A DNA stretch of 64,000 bases from Pseudomonas helvetica (GCF_039908645.1 NZ_CP150917.1:6373447-6437446), one strand, 5' to 3'. Counted from the first letter of the stretch, positions 33,891 to 43,066 are shown. Notes: a model not told the origin generated them from the letters alone. Program-made: numbers and translations.

Positions 33891-34471
33891 CTGCCCCTCC
33901 CTTGGAGGGGGGTCATGTCGGTAGCGAGCGCTCTGCTGTACTTGGCAGGCCATACCCATCGACCAGCAAGGAGAACAGCGGCCAGCCCCAGCGTGGGCAA
34001 CCACACCCATAAAATCTCAGACTGCAGCACTGCCCAGCCGCGCTGACTCAGAAACTGCGTCAAACCGATGGGGGACACTTCGATCGGTCTGAACGGCATG
34101 AACCACCGTAGCTCACTGAAGGGCCAGAACAAGGCAACCCCGAGGCCGCCATCGGTGCAGGCATCCAGTAATGGATGAGACACGGCCGCCAGGAAGAGAA
34201 AGCTGATGCAGCGCCCAAGGCTCGTATGCAGTGACTTATAAAACACACTCGCCAGACAGCTAATGGCCAAGGCAAAAGCTATCGAATGGGCTGCACCGCG
34301 ATGCCCCCAGGTGTCGGTATAGGCAATGCCCAGTTTGAATGAAATCACGTCGGCATCAGGTAGCGCGGCCAGCACCGCGCCCATGATCAATAACCTGGCG
34401 CTGATGTGGCGCCGCCCCATCGCCGCTCCAACAATAAGGGGCACGACAGCATGGGTGATAATGCTAGGCAT
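33881..34471 (-). CDS. DUF457 (YdjM-like) inner-membrane protein
   Basis: A 196-residue polytopic protein with the DUF457/'metal-dependent hydrolase' pattern: MPSIITHAVVPLIVGAAMG, the LPDADVISF motif (about 37-45), GHRGAAHSI (57-65) and SHPLLDACTDGG (about 98-109). These His and Asp residues resemble those of LexA-regulated YdjM-type membrane proteins. It lies 54 nt downstream of the desaturase operon on the same strand and may be its last gene. Function unknown. Confidence 0.82.
   Translation of the reverse strand: MPSIITHAVVPLIVGAAMGRRHISARLLIMGAVLAALPDADVISFKLGIAYTDTWGHRGAAHSIAFALAISCLASVFYKSLHTSLGRCISFLFLAAVSHPLLDACTDGGLGVALFWPFSELRWFMPFRPIEVSPIGLTQFLSQRGWAVLQSEILWVWLPTLGLAAVLLAGRWVWPAKYSRALATDMTPLQGRGSQK
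33894..33910. terminator. GC-rich hairpin at convergent gene ends
   Basis: CCCCTCC-CTT-GGAGGGG forms a perfect 7-bp stem with a 3-nt loop right after the stop of the small hypothetical gene. It lies inside the last codons of the convergent DUF457 gene. It lacks a U-run, so it may only slow convergent transcription. Confidence 0.4.
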
Positions 34472-34525
34472 GGAGCGTTGTTCCTCACGGTAATAACAGG
34501 AGTGAAGGCTGAAGGTCCTTCACGT

Positions 34526-35611
34526 TTAAACATCCGCCCCTTTGTTCGCGCCCATCGCACTGAGGAACCGCTGTTGGAGCCTCAGCATTTCACTGGGCCC
34601 GATACGCTGGTACTCAAGGCCGAAACGTGGAGCAACCTCGCTGATGAGCTGGCTTAAGGCCGGATAATGCCGATGGCTCCAGTGCGGGAACAGATGGTGT
34701 GTCAGGTGCAGGTTGGCCCCGCCGAGCCAATACCCCAGCCAGCGCGGCGTTGTCTGCCAGTCAATGGTGGTAGAAAACACATGGCGATACCGGCCGTGGG
34801 GTAATACGCCACTTTCCGGCGCCTGGTAAAACTTCGCCTTTGCCCAATGAGTACCGATGATCAGCATCACGAACAGCAACGAGGAGAGCATTTGACTGCC
34901 CAGGTAAACCAGCACGATGTCGAGCGCGCTGATGGTCGCTGGCAAAACCCGGAGCGGGATCAACAGCGCCAATACCAGGTGCGTGCCTTTGCCAAACACA
35001 AACACACTCCAGCCGCGCACGCCGTGTTGCGCCATTCGCCTGGTCACCGGCGTTTGCCCCGCCCGGTCCAGCCAGTCGAACAGAAAAATGTAATAAGGGA
35101 AGGTCATGGCCGCAACCAGTGGCCAGTAAAAGCGCTGCACTCGCATAAAGGGCTTCCAGCGCTGGAATGGGGTCTGGCGTAGAACACCATTGGATTCAAT
35201 ATCGAGGTCGTAGCCCTCAACGTTATTGTGCCAGTGATGAAAAATAACGTGCCGCACTCGCCAACAATCAGGATCAAGACCCAGCGGTATGCTGACCAGG
35301 CAATTGAGCCAGCGATTGGCCCAGCGTCGTTTGAAAAACGCATCATGGGACGCATCATGGACCACGTTGACCGTGATAAACATGGCCGTAAAAATGAAGC
35401 CGAAGTAATAACCGCAGTAAGCCCACCCTGTGGACTGCTCCAGGCTCATGCCGTAAAACCCGGTACATAGCAGCACCAGCACCAGTAGCTTGGCGATCAT
35501 CCAGGTATCGGCGAAACGATGATCATGGTGCGCCGCCAGATAGTCGCTGGCCGCCTGCATCAGCGCTTTATGCACATCAGCGTCATCGCGCTGGAATGCT
35601 AGCGGTTTCAT
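34526..35611 (-). CDS. Membrane fatty-acid desaturase (second copy)
   Basis: A 361-residue di-iron membrane desaturase. It shows the three histidine boxes: HDASHDAFF (about 87-95), HHWHNN (about 125-130) and HLTHHLFPHWSHRHY near residue 310. Hydrophobic helices lie at about 40-85 and 170-250. It is a close paralog of the gene just upstream, with start and stop sharing one base (TAATG). Its substrate is probably a fatty acyl chain made or handled by this operon (inference). Confidence 0.9.
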   Translation of the reverse strand: MKPLAFQRDDADVHKALMQAASDYLAAHHDHRFADTWMIAKLLVLVLLCTGFYGMSLEQSTGWAYCGYYFGFIFTAMFITVNVVHDASHDAFFKRRWANRWLNCLVSIPLGLDPDCWRVRHVIFHHWHNNVEGYDLDIESNGVLRQTPFQRWKPFMRVQRFYWPLVAAMTFPYYIFLFDWLDRAGQTPVTRRMAQHGVRGWSVFVFGKGTHLVLALLIPLRVLPATISALDIVLVYLGSQMLSSLLFVMLIIGTHWAKAKFYQAPESGVLPHGRYRHVFSTTIDWQTTPRWLGYWLGGANLHLTHHLFPHWSHRHYPALSQLISEVAPRFGLEYQRIGPSEMLRLQQRFLSAMGANKGADV

Positions 35612-36717
35612 TATTGGGGCACCTTGTCCATGGACGTCTCCTGCCCCATCTGGCGCAGGAACTGTTGCTGTTGCCTCAGCAGTTCGCGATAGCCAATACA
35701 GCGATAGTCCATGCCGTGTTGCACCGCCAACTGTTCAATGATCGCCGCCAGCGCGGGGTAATGACGATGACTCCAACCGGGGAACAGATGATGGGTCAAA
35801 TGGTAATTCAGCCCACCGGTGAAATGGCGCAGCCAGGGCGGCGTGGTCAGCCAGTCGCAAGCCGTAGAGAAATTATGTCGATACCAGCCATGGGGCATCA
35901 CCGCCATATCAGGCGCACGATAAAACTGCGCCTGTGCCCAATGCGTACCAAGCAGCAAGTAAACCACCAACAACGACGCACACATCTGGCTCACGGCATA
36001 CGCCAGCAGCACCGTCGACCCACTGATGCCATTGAGCTGACAAACAGCCAACGGCACCCCCAGCACCAATAGCAAATGGGTAACCTTGCTGACGACAAAC
36101 AGCGTCCAGCCCCAGCGGCCCGGCAACACGTCTTTTGACTTGAGTGGCGTTTTTCCTAATCGATCCGACCAGTCAAATATCCAGGCGACATAGGGCAGCG
36201 ACAACGCCGCGATCACCGGCCAGTAAAGGTGTTGATAGCGCATGTGTGCACGCCAACGCTGGAACGGAGTCTGTCGGAAGATGCCGTTCTCTTCCGTATC
36301 CAGGTCGTAATGTTCGACGTTGGCGTAGACGTGGTGAAAATCGACATGGCGCACCCGCCAGTAATCCGGATCCACACCCAACGGCAGCGTGACCAAGCGC
36401 CCTACCAGGCGGTTGGCCCAAGGTGCACGGAAGAAGACGTTGTGAGAGGCGTCATGATTGACCACCACGTTTAACAGCATTCCCATCATCACAAACAGGA
36501 AGTAGCAACCGACAAACGCCCACGCGTTGTGCTGCATCAGGCTCACGGCGTAGAACCCCGCGCACAACACCAGCAACACCAAGGCCCTGGCGAGCAGCCA
36601 ACCATCGGCATAACGGTGGTCATCTGCCAGATAGGCGTGAGCCGCGCGCTTGAGTGCTTGATGAAAGGCCTGCTCGCCATCGGCGGGAAAGACCAGGGGC
36701 CTGAGCGACTCAGCCAT
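35611..36717 (-). CDS. Membrane fatty-acid desaturase (first copy)
   Basis: A 368-residue desaturase with histidine boxes HDASHNVFF, HHVYANVEH and HLTHHLFPGWSHRHY, the same order and spacing as its downstream paralog. Shared segments (PFQRWK/RP.MR.Q..YWP) show a tandem duplication. It overlaps the sterol-desaturase-type gene by 8 nt. Two desaturases in a row suggest a polyunsaturated product or two positions of action (inference). Confidence 0.9.
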   Translation of the reverse strand: MAESLRPLVFPADGEQAFHQALKRAAHAYLADDHRYADGWLLARALVLLVLCAGFYAVSLMQHNAWAFVGCYFLFVMMGMLLNVVVNHDASHNVFFRAPWANRLVGRLVTLPLGVDPDYWRVRHVDFHHVYANVEHYDLDTEENGIFRQTPFQRWRAHMRYQHLYWPVIAALSLPYVAWIFDWSDRLGKTPLKSKDVLPGRWGWTLFVVSKVTHLLLVLGVPLAVCQLNGISGSTVLLAYAVSQMCASLLVVYLLLGTHWAQAQFYRAPDMAVMPHGWYRHNFSTACDWLTTPPWLRHFTGGLNYHLTHHLFPGWSHRHYPALAAIIEQLAVQHGMDYRCIGYRELLRQQQQFLRQMGQETSMDKVPQ

Positions 36718-37849
36718 GAGATTGCTCCACCGCAGGCGCAGCGTCGGATCGCCGCCGGGTGCAAGACCACAGCACCGCTACTCCGTGCACCCCAAGCGAG
36801 ACAAGCACGACCTGCCAATACCCCTGTGACCACCTCAGCAGCCCGAGAAACAGCATTGGCAGCCCCAATGAAATTGCCAGCCACCCCATTACGCTCCAAG
36901 CGCGCCCTTGCACCATGCCCGCCAGCGCCACCGGTCCCAGCGCCAACAAGGTGAACAGCGCGACTTGCGGCCAATGAACGTTGGTGTAGCCGTAGCCATA
37001 TTCATAGACATAGGCAATCACCCCGACAAACACCAGCAGCGCACCACTGAAAACGGTCAGGTTCGAGCAACGCCAGCGTCCGCCTTCATCGGACATGCTC
37101 ACCGGCATGTGCATGTAGCGCAACAACGGCAGATTGCTCGCCCAGAATGGGTTTGCAGACGGTTTGGCGCCATCCACGCCATAGTCGAACGGCGCTTGCG
37201 GCAGGCTGGGACAAAACGTGCCGAACAGTTTGTCCCAGAAGATGAAACTGCCGCCAAAGTTCTTGTTCGAGTAGGCCATGTCTTTGACGTGATGTACCCG
37301 ATGATGGGCAGGCGTGACGAACACCGACTCCAGGACTCCCAACTTGGGCGTCAATGCACTGTGATTAAACAGTTGAATTGTGTAATGCAGGATGGACACC
37401 GTGACAAACACCGACAACGGTACGCCCAGCACAGCCAACAGCATAAAGAATGGAATGGAGGTCAGTGACGAGTACCAAGAGTTGCGTACCCCCAATGACA
37501 GATTGAAATGCTCGCCCTGATGATGAACCACGTGCACCGCCCACAGCACACGCAAGTAGTGATGCGCCCGGTGCAACCAATAAAAACCGAAGTCCCAGGC
37601 AAACAGTGCAAATACCCAAGTCAGCACCGGTGGCCATGACTCAAACAGCGAGAGGCTGAAGTGGCTGGCGACATAGCCGTAACAGGTGATTTCCAGCCCA
37701 CGGAACAACCACAGCATGAGATGGCCGGAGTTCAGGTTGAACATCACGTCATGCCAGTTGACCACGTCACGCTGGCGCCACTGCACGACCAGCATCTCGC
37801 CAATCACCACCAGCAACATGAACAGGATGGGGAACGCCAGATCAATCAT
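36710..37849 (-). CDS. Sterol desaturase/fatty-acid hydroxylase family protein
   Basis: A 379-residue membrane di-iron oxygenase of the fatty-acid hydroxylase superfamily. It has the His motifs HRAHH (about 108-112), HVVHHQGEH (about 122-130) and PAHHRVHH (about 204-211). Members hydroxylate or desaturate lipids; the C-terminal third holds further helices of unknown role. ATG 37849 (MIDLAFPILF) was chosen because it shares one base with the PAP2 stop (TGATG) and gives a membrane start; the upstream extension to 37906 is PAP2 coding sequence. Confidence 0.88.
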   Translation of the reverse strand: MIDLAFPILFMLLVVIGEMLVVQWRQRDVVNWHDVMFNLNSGHLMLWLFRGLEITCYGYVASHFSLSLFESWPPVLTWVFALFAWDFGFYWLHRAHHYLRVLWAVHVVHHQGEHFNLSLGVRNSWYSSLTSIPFFMLLAVLGVPLSVFVTVSILHYTIQLFNHSALTPKLGVLESVFVTPAHHRVHHVKDMAYSNKNFGGSFIFWDKLFGTFCPSLPQAPFDYGVDGAKPSANPFWASNLPLLRYMHMPVSMSDEGGRWRCSNLTVFSGALLVFVGVIAYVYEYGYGYTNVHWPQVALFTLLALGPVALAGMVQGRAWSVMGWLAISLGLPMLFLGLLRWSQGYWQVVLVSLGVHGVAVLWSCTRRRSDAAPAVEQSHG

Positions 37850-38466
37850 CACGCCACTCCTCTGACCGCACGATAGCGAATCAAACCAACACACCGCACC
37901 AGCCATCCAGCCACCAGTGCCAACAACGTACCGCTGACCAGGTCAATCAACAGGTGTCGGCGTAACTGCAGGATCGAAAAGGCAATCGCCACAGCCCATA
38001 GGATGAACAACACCGTTCTCACTTTGTGCCTTTCATCGCCAACTGCCCATACGGCCAGCACCGTCAGTGCCATGTGCAATGACGGTAAGCAATTTTGCTT
38101 TGAGTCGAACCGTGTTAATGCACTCAACACTTCAGAGCTGAGGGTGGTGCCGTGATCGAGCGGATAGACCATGGTCGTCGGCCACAACACATAAACGACC
38201 CCCGCCCCTATCGCAGTCAGTTGCATGGACCTGGCCAACCATTTAACCCGATCAAGCGGGGCAAGCAGGTAAGCCAACGCAATCATGATGAAGAACGACA
38301 GGTACAACCAAATGGCGTGCGGGCTGAATGTGATCAGGCGATCAATCAATGAGGGCGAGATGACAGTCCCCGCGTCTTGAAGACGGTCAGTGAGGTTGTA
38401 AACAACCCCCACAGATCCCCAACCCAACAGCATGTGCCACAACCTTGGAAAGATTGCCTTGATCAT
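37849..38466 (-). CDS. PAP2-superfamily membrane phosphatase/transferase
   Basis: A 205-residue polytopic protein. It carries a PAP2-like core: CLPSLHMALTVLAVW (the PSxH motif, about residues 118-132) and RRHLLIDLVSG (HxxxD motif, about 175-185). The first arginine-rich motif is poorly conserved, as in the PAP2_3/inositol-phosphotransferase-like branch. It may remove or transfer a phosphate-containing head group of the operon's lipid. ATG 38466 overlaps the preceding stop (ATGA); the frame start at 38601 lies inside the adenylating-enzyme gene. Confidence 0.82.
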   Translation of the reverse strand: MIKAIFPRLWHMLLGWGSVGVVYNLTDRLQDAGTVISPSLIDRLITFSPHAIWLYLSFFIMIALAYLLAPLDRVKWLARSMQLTAIGAGVVYVLWPTTMVYPLDHGTTLSSEVLSALTRFDSKQNCLPSLHMALTVLAVWAVGDERHKVRTVLFILWAVAIAFSILQLRRHLLIDLVSGTLLALVAGWLVRCVGLIRYRAVRGVA

Positions 38467-39746
38467 GGATTCATCTGCCGAATGATTCGTCGTCTTTTCT
38501 GATCGAACGCTGGCATCACGGTCTGTACCGTCAGTTGCCACTCCAGTGGTTCGGTGGCGATCCCCTGTTGCTCGAACACTGCCACGAGTTGCGCGTGACA
38601 CTGTGCCAACTCCTGTTGTGAACAGTCGGCAACGAGCTGTAAACGATGTTCGGCCTGTTGAATCAACCGGTAATCACTGGTCAGCGGCAACGCGTTGGCA
38701 ATGGCCCGCGTGCACAGATCGGCAAATATCACCTGCGGCGTCCCCTGGCGATTGAGCAACAACAACTGGTCATCGCATCGACCTTCTATCCGTTCAATGG
38801 CCATGGTCGCTTGCCCGCACGGGCATGGGGTGGCCTTCCTGACCAGTACATCATCGAGCCGGTAGCGCACGATGGGTTGTGTGCTACGGGTGAAATCGGT
38901 GATCAACGGCGTAAAGCGATGCTCATCGATCCACTGTGGCTCGATGTAGAGAAACTCTTCATTCAAATGCAGCGTGCCATGGGAACATGAAGCTGCCAGA
39001 AAACCCTCGGTGGCCTGATACACCTCACCGATGTCAGGAAACACCTGCTCCAGTATCCGTCGATCATGTATGTCCAGGACTTCGGCTACCGAGATCACTT
39101 TCTTGACGTTGAGGGCCAGTTGCTGATCGAGGACCGCGAGCGCAAGCGCCCTCAACACCTGGGCCGGCGCGACAATGATCGTCGGTGCCTGCTGCTGCAA
39201 GCGCGGCAGTTGCGCCGGGAAAGGCGCAAACAGATCGTAGAACTCCAGGCTCAGCCAGCGGTTGTTCACGCTGTGGTAGAGGTTGTTGTCCGCACGTAAA
39301 AACAGCGCGACGCGTTCACCGGCAAAAATACCTTCGGGCAGCATCTTTGCCAGCATGCCACCGGCCCAGACCTGTTGCTCCCGCTCACTGACGACAAACA
39401 CACCGCGCTGCCCCGACGTGCCAGACGACAACCCAACACTGTAGGCGCCGACCGTGGGGGTGAAGTCGCGTTCGGTTTCGCTGCGTCGGGCACACGCCAG
39501 TAACTGATCGCGCTGCAATTGGGCGGTGTTCATCTGGTCGAACTGCGCCATCATCAGCGCCTTATCCATCAGCGGCCACTCGGTCACCGACAGCGTGCTG
39601 TAAGGGCGAAAATAGGGACTCTGTGCAAGGACCCGTCGAGCGAAGCGCTTCAGCTGTTTTGCCTGATAGGCTTGCAGCACCGCACGATCGGTGAAGCTCA
39701 AACGCTGGGTACGAAAGTAGTGCCAGAGGGTCTTCACCGGAATCAT
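38463..39746 (-). CDS. PaaK/CapK-like adenylate-forming enzyme (F390 synthetase-related)
   Basis: A 427-residue enzyme with the AMP-binding P-loop SVGLSSGTSGQRGVFVVS (about 107-124), followed by IIVAPAQVLRALAL and YQATEGFLAASC. The later region RYRLDDVLVRKATPCPCGQ (about 297-315) is typical of CapK/F390-synthetase-related proteins. It should activate a carboxylic acid as adenylate. In this operon, with a KAS III and a reductase, it could activate a 3-hydroxy or 3-keto acid, like OleC in olefin synthesis (inference). Both ends overlap neighbours by ATGA. Confidence 0.82.
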   Translation of the reverse strand: MIPVKTLWHYFRTQRLSFTDRAVLQAYQAKQLKRFARRVLAQSPYFRPYSTLSVTEWPLMDKALMMAQFDQMNTAQLQRDQLLACARRSETERDFTPTVGAYSVGLSSGTSGQRGVFVVSEREQQVWAGGMLAKMLPEGIFAGERVALFLRADNNLYHSVNNRWLSLEFYDLFAPFPAQLPRLQQQAPTIIVAPAQVLRALALAVLDQQLALNVKKVISVAEVLDIHDRRILEQVFPDIGEVYQATEGFLAASCSHGTLHLNEEFLYIEPQWIDEHRFTPLITDFTRSTQPIVRYRLDDVLVRKATPCPCGQATMAIERIEGRCDDQLLLLNRQGTPQVIFADLCTRAIANALPLTSDYRLIQQAEHRLQLVADCSQQELAQCHAQLVAVFEQQGIATEPLEWQLTVQTVMPAFDQKRRRIIRQMNP

Positions 39747-40549
39747 AGGTCGCCCTCATGACACAGACGGATGTCGACATGACCGGCCGCCCACAGCTGG
39801 TTCAGTCGGCGGAGCGTGTCGTAATAGACGCGGGAATCATCCATCAGCAAATTGGCCAATACCGAGGGTCCGCGCAAGGTTTGATAGCTCTGGGCAGACC
39901 ATCCGGCGTCACTGGCCAACAACGTCCAGCCTTCGTCGGTGAGAATGAATGCGCCGATATGCCCCGCCGCATGGCCTGGCAAAGGCACCAGGAAGATCTG
40001 CCCCTCACTTCCCGGCAGTTCAAAGCCGTGATCGAAAGGCGCCAACTGCTCAGACAAGCCCACCCGTGCAAAACTCTCCATAAACTGCAGTCGTGCTTCA
40101 AAACTCTCCGGGATCAAGCCGGGAATGAAGGCCTGCTTCAGCGCCGCAAACCCTCGCAGTGTCCGGGTTTGTTGCCAACCCTGGCCCGAGCAGATGAAAT
40201 TGGTCTGGTTGAAATCACGCAGCCCGGCAATATGGTCGGCATGAAAATGCGAAAGGATCAGCCCCTCGATGTCATTGCCCGCCAAGCCTGCGGCGCGCAG
40301 TTGCTCGAGCAATGACTCGCGTGGGTCGAAGTACACCGGAGTGACCTGACGGTACACACGAAAGAGGCCGGACTGCGTCTGCTCCTGGAAATGCGTCGAG
40401 TAGCCGGTATCCCATAGCCAGCGACGACTGCCGACCTCCAGCAGATACGCCCGGGCCGGGAACTTACACACGCGCAGACCGGCCCCGCGTTGTGCCATGC
40501 AGGCGATATGGGTGCAGTAGCCCACCTCGAATTGGGTGACTTTAGCCAT
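39743..40549 (-). CDS. Metallo-beta-lactamase-fold hydrolase
   Basis: A 268-residue protein with the di-zinc motif SHFHADHIAG (HxHxDH, about 110-119), GHAAGHIG (His ligand) and DAGWS (bridging Asp). It resembles the lactonase/quorum-quenching branch but sits in a lipid-type operon, so its substrate may be an ester, lactone or thioester intermediate. ATG 40549 (MAKVTQFEVGYCTH) overlaps the preceding gene by 8 nt; the frame start at 40582 is upstream coding sequence. Confidence 0.85.
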   Translation of the reverse strand: MAKVTQFEVGYCTHIACMAQRGAGLRVCKFPARAYLLEVGSRRWLWDTGYSTHFQEQTQSGLFRVYRQVTPVYFDPRESLLEQLRAAGLAGNDIEGLILSHFHADHIAGLRDFNQTNFICSGQGWQQTRTLRGFAALKQAFIPGLIPESFEARLQFMESFARVGLSEQLAPFDHGFELPGSEGQIFLVPLPGHAAGHIGAFILTDEGWTLLASDAGWSAQSYQTLRGPSVLANLLMDDSRVYYDTLRRLNQLWAAGHVDIRLCHEGDL

Positions 40550-41558
40550 GAGCCGCCGCCCCCTGTTGCCTGAACCAGGCACCTGTTTGCTCGATCCCCT
40601 GCTCCATCGTGTAGCGTGGCGAGTATCCCAGTTCCTCAGTGGCGCGCACCTGGCTGAGCGTCATATCGAAATTCAACGCGGCGACGCTGTAGCGCGTCAG
40701 TTGCGGCTCTTTGCCCGTAGCGCAGCTCAGTAGCTCCAGCCCGCCGGCCAGTGCGTGCAAGAGTGGGTAGGGAATCGCCTGCAACTGATAGCGCAGGCCC
40801 AACTGTCCATGGAGCAAAAGATGCAGCATGTCAGCCAAGCGCATCGGCTGGTGGTTGGTGATGTTGTAGGCCGCCCCGGAAGGCAAAGGGTTGCTTCGGC
40901 TCGCCAGGTCCATGGCGTGCACCACGTTGAGCACAAAGGTCAGGTCCAACAGCGCTTTGCCGCCGCTGGGAAGGCGCAACACGCCGCGATCGTGCTCAAG
41001 CCGGCTCAGCACCCTGGGCAGGATCACCCGATCATGTGGGCCGAACAGGCCACGGGGCCGCAAGATTACGTAGGTGGTGTCCGGATAGCGCGGCACCAGC
41101 GCCTGGATGCCCTGCTCCGCCGCGTACTTGCTGGCGGCGTAATGGTTGGCAAACCGTGGGGCGCGGTAGCTCTCGACGATTTCATGATGATGCTGGAAAT
41201 CAAAGTAGATCGAGGGCGTGGAGATATGAACAAAACGCCGAACACCGGCACGCCCTGCTGACTCAGCCAGTTTTTGCGTGGCAACCACGTTCGCCTGGTT
41301 GAAATCTTCCCGGCGACCCCACGGCGAAGACTTCGCGGCGCAGTGCCAGACCGCATCACACCCGCTCATCAATGGCTGGCATTGCTCAAGGCTTGCATGG
41401 GTTAAATCCAACGCCGTAAAGTCGGCGCCCAGCTCACGCAGGGCGTTACCAACCTGGGTGTCGCGACCGGTGGCATGCACCGCATGACCGGCGTCGAGCA
41501 GCCACTGTGCTGCGTTTCGCCCAAGCCCGCTGGTGGCGCCGGTCAGCAGTACCTTCAT
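40542..41558 (-). CDS. NAD(P)-dependent epimerase/3-beta-HSD-like reductase
   Basis: A 338-residue extended SDR. It has the Rossmann motif GATSGLGRNA (7-16), HISTPSIYF (about 112-120), the catalytic YAASK (Tyr-x3-Lys, about 138-142) and RPRGLFGPHD. It resembles 3-beta-hydroxysteroid-dehydrogenase-like enzymes such as OleD, which reduce 3-keto acids. Placed directly after a KAS III, it probably reduces the condensation product. It overlaps the KAS III stop by ATGA. Confidence 0.87.
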   Translation of the reverse strand: MKVLLTGATSGLGRNAAQWLLDAGHAVHATGRDTQVGNALRELGADFTALDLTHASLEQCQPLMSGCDAVWHCAAKSSPWGRREDFNQANVVATQKLAESAGRAGVRRFVHISTPSIYFDFQHHHEIVESYRAPRFANHYAASKYAAEQGIQALVPRYPDTTYVILRPRGLFGPHDRVILPRVLSRLEHDRGVLRLPSGGKALLDLTFVLNVVHAMDLASRSNPLPSGAAYNITNHQPMRLADMLHLLLHGQLGLRYQLQAIPYPLLHALAGGLELLSCATGKEPQLTRYSVAALNFDMTLSQVRATEELGYSPRYTMEQGIEQTGAWFRQQGAAAHG

Positions 41559-42562
41559 GGCAGCAGGACCATGCCGGCCAAGGATAAACCAGCCGCTGTG
41601 CCGATGAGCATAGCCGGCTCGGCGCGATTAAACCGTCCGCTGGTGACGGCCGCGTGCAATGCCGTGGGGATCGATGCGGCCACCTGGTTGCCGTGATAGC
41701 GGTAGATATCCACCAACACGCTGGAAGAGACATTCAGGCGTCGACGCATATGCTCCAGCGACAGATGGCTGGCCTGATGCGGCACCACCGTGGCGATTTG
41801 TTCCAGGGTCAACCCGCTCGCCCCCAACAGACGAGCCAGGTAGTCCTCGATCAACGCCGAGGCTTGCCTGAACAATTGCTTGCCGCGCATCTGGAACAGG
41901 AAGTCGCTATCGGTCATACCTGCGCGCGGATTGCGTCGTGTGCCGCCCGCCCGTATCTCACAGAGTCCGCTACCTTGGGGGTGGGTTTCAACCAGGCTGG
42001 CGAGGATCCCACTGGTGCCATCGCCCCGTTCAACGATGGCGCACGCTGCACCGTCGCCGAAAATCAGTGAGGATTCTTCATCGTCCCAGTCGATCCCGCG
42101 TGACGCCAGGTCGGCCGACACGATCGCGATGCGTCGGTAGGTGCCGGCATTTAACAGCCCTGCGGCGACCTGTAGCGCCGAGATAAAGCTCACACAGCTG
42201 CTATTGATGTCGAAACCAGGGGTGCCGGGCGCCAGCTGGGAGACCTTTAGGATGTGCACCGCCGTGCACGGCAATGCCTGCACGGAAATCGCCGAAGCCG
42301 AGATCAGCAAGTCGATTGATGCGGCGTCGATACCCTGGCGGTCCAGGGCGTCGTGAAGAGCGGCTGCCGCCAGCTCTGCCTGGCAGGCATCATCCGAGGC
42401 ATGATAGCGATAGATAATGCCCGAACGCTTCTCGACATAGCCCGCAGGCTTGTTCAACAACCGATCAAGGTCGACCGAATCGACGCGATTGGGCGGTAGC
42501 GCCACGCCGGTGGCGATAATCTTGAGGGGAAGCAATGCGGGCGATGAAAACGGTGACTTCAT
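41555..42562 (-). CDS. 3-oxoacyl-ACP synthase III-like condensing enzyme
   Basis: A 335-residue thiolase-fold condensing enzyme with an intact Cys-His-Asn triad: Cys123 in NSSCVSF, His262 in VPHQASH and Asn292 in GNQVAAS. These are FabH/OleA-type contexts. ATG 42562 (MKSPFSSPALLPLKIIATG) is chosen with an AAGGT ribosome site; the frame to 42655 adds non-family residues. It is the first gene of an eight-gene overlapping operon. fabH itself normally lies elsewhere, so this copy is probably pathway-specific. Confidence 0.88.
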   Translation of the reverse strand: MKSPFSSPALLPLKIIATGVALPPNRVDSVDLDRLLNKPAGYVEKRSGIIYRYHASDDACQAELAAAALHDALDRQGIDAASIDLLISASAISVQALPCTAVHILKVSQLAPGTPGFDINSSCVSFISALQVAAGLLNAGTYRRIAIVSADLASRGIDWDDEESSLIFGDGAACAIVERGDGTSGILASLVETHPQGSGLCEIRAGGTRRNPRAGMTDSDFLFQMRGKQLFRQASALIEDYLARLLGASGLTLEQIATVVPHQASHLSLEHMRRRLNVSSSVLVDIYRYHGNQVAASIPTALHAAVTSGRFNRAEPAMLIGTAAGLSLAGMVLLP

Positions 42563-42960
42563 TAAATATTCGACCTTGAATTCAGCAATGAAGGACGGAA
42601 GGCCGACAGACATCGGCACCGAAGTTGTTACTGCGCAGGGAGGAAAAACCGGCATTCGGCGAGGTCTTGCTCAGGGCACCGCGGTGGATAACCCACTCGG
42701 CGCGCAGCGCACAGACCACTAGAACCCACGAAAAAGACCCCAGCCAGCATATCGATTCCATCCATGGTGTGAGCGCTTGTTAGTTGTTGAGGAGACAGCG
42801 GGTATTTATAAAAACGAAGGAGCTTAGTCAGCCAAGGAGAGACGATTACCTCAAGTGCAGACACGGAAAAGTGTGGGAACTGTTCTCGAATGTCTATGAC
42901 GTTTTCGGAAAAGTATTACATCGTACTCAGCGCGACGGAAACCTGATGAGCGGCGAGACC
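42563..42960. other. Promoter region of lipid-type operon
   Basis: About 400 bp with no credible gene; a minus-strand frame at 42628-42864 lacks family features. It must hold the promoter of the leftward KAS III operon. The glmS terminator borders it on the right. No clear operator was recognised. Confidence 0.5.
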
Positions 42961-42997
42961 AAAAAAATGAAAACCCTTTTTATTTAAAGGGTTTTCA
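42961..42997 (-). terminator. Intrinsic terminator of glmS
   Basis: Read on the minus strand: a 12-bp stem TGAAAACCCTTT/AAAGGGTTTTCA with a 6-nt loop, followed by TTTTTTT. It lies about 95 nt after the glmS stop codon, beyond the attTn7 insertion point. Confidence 0.9.
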
Positions 42998-43066
42998 TTG
43001 TGTCGTACTTAATGACTACTGTGTCAGACGTTAATTATTCTATGTCAGTGTGATTTATTGAAAACC

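Noticed and set aside
39743..40549. Calling the MBL-fold protein an AHL lactonase (quorum quenching)
   Set aside because: The HxHxDH motif is shared by many hydrolases and the lipid-operon context argues for another substrate.
42628..42864. 78-codon minus-strand frame upstream of the KAS III gene
   Set aside because: Overlaps the expected promoter region, with no family features.
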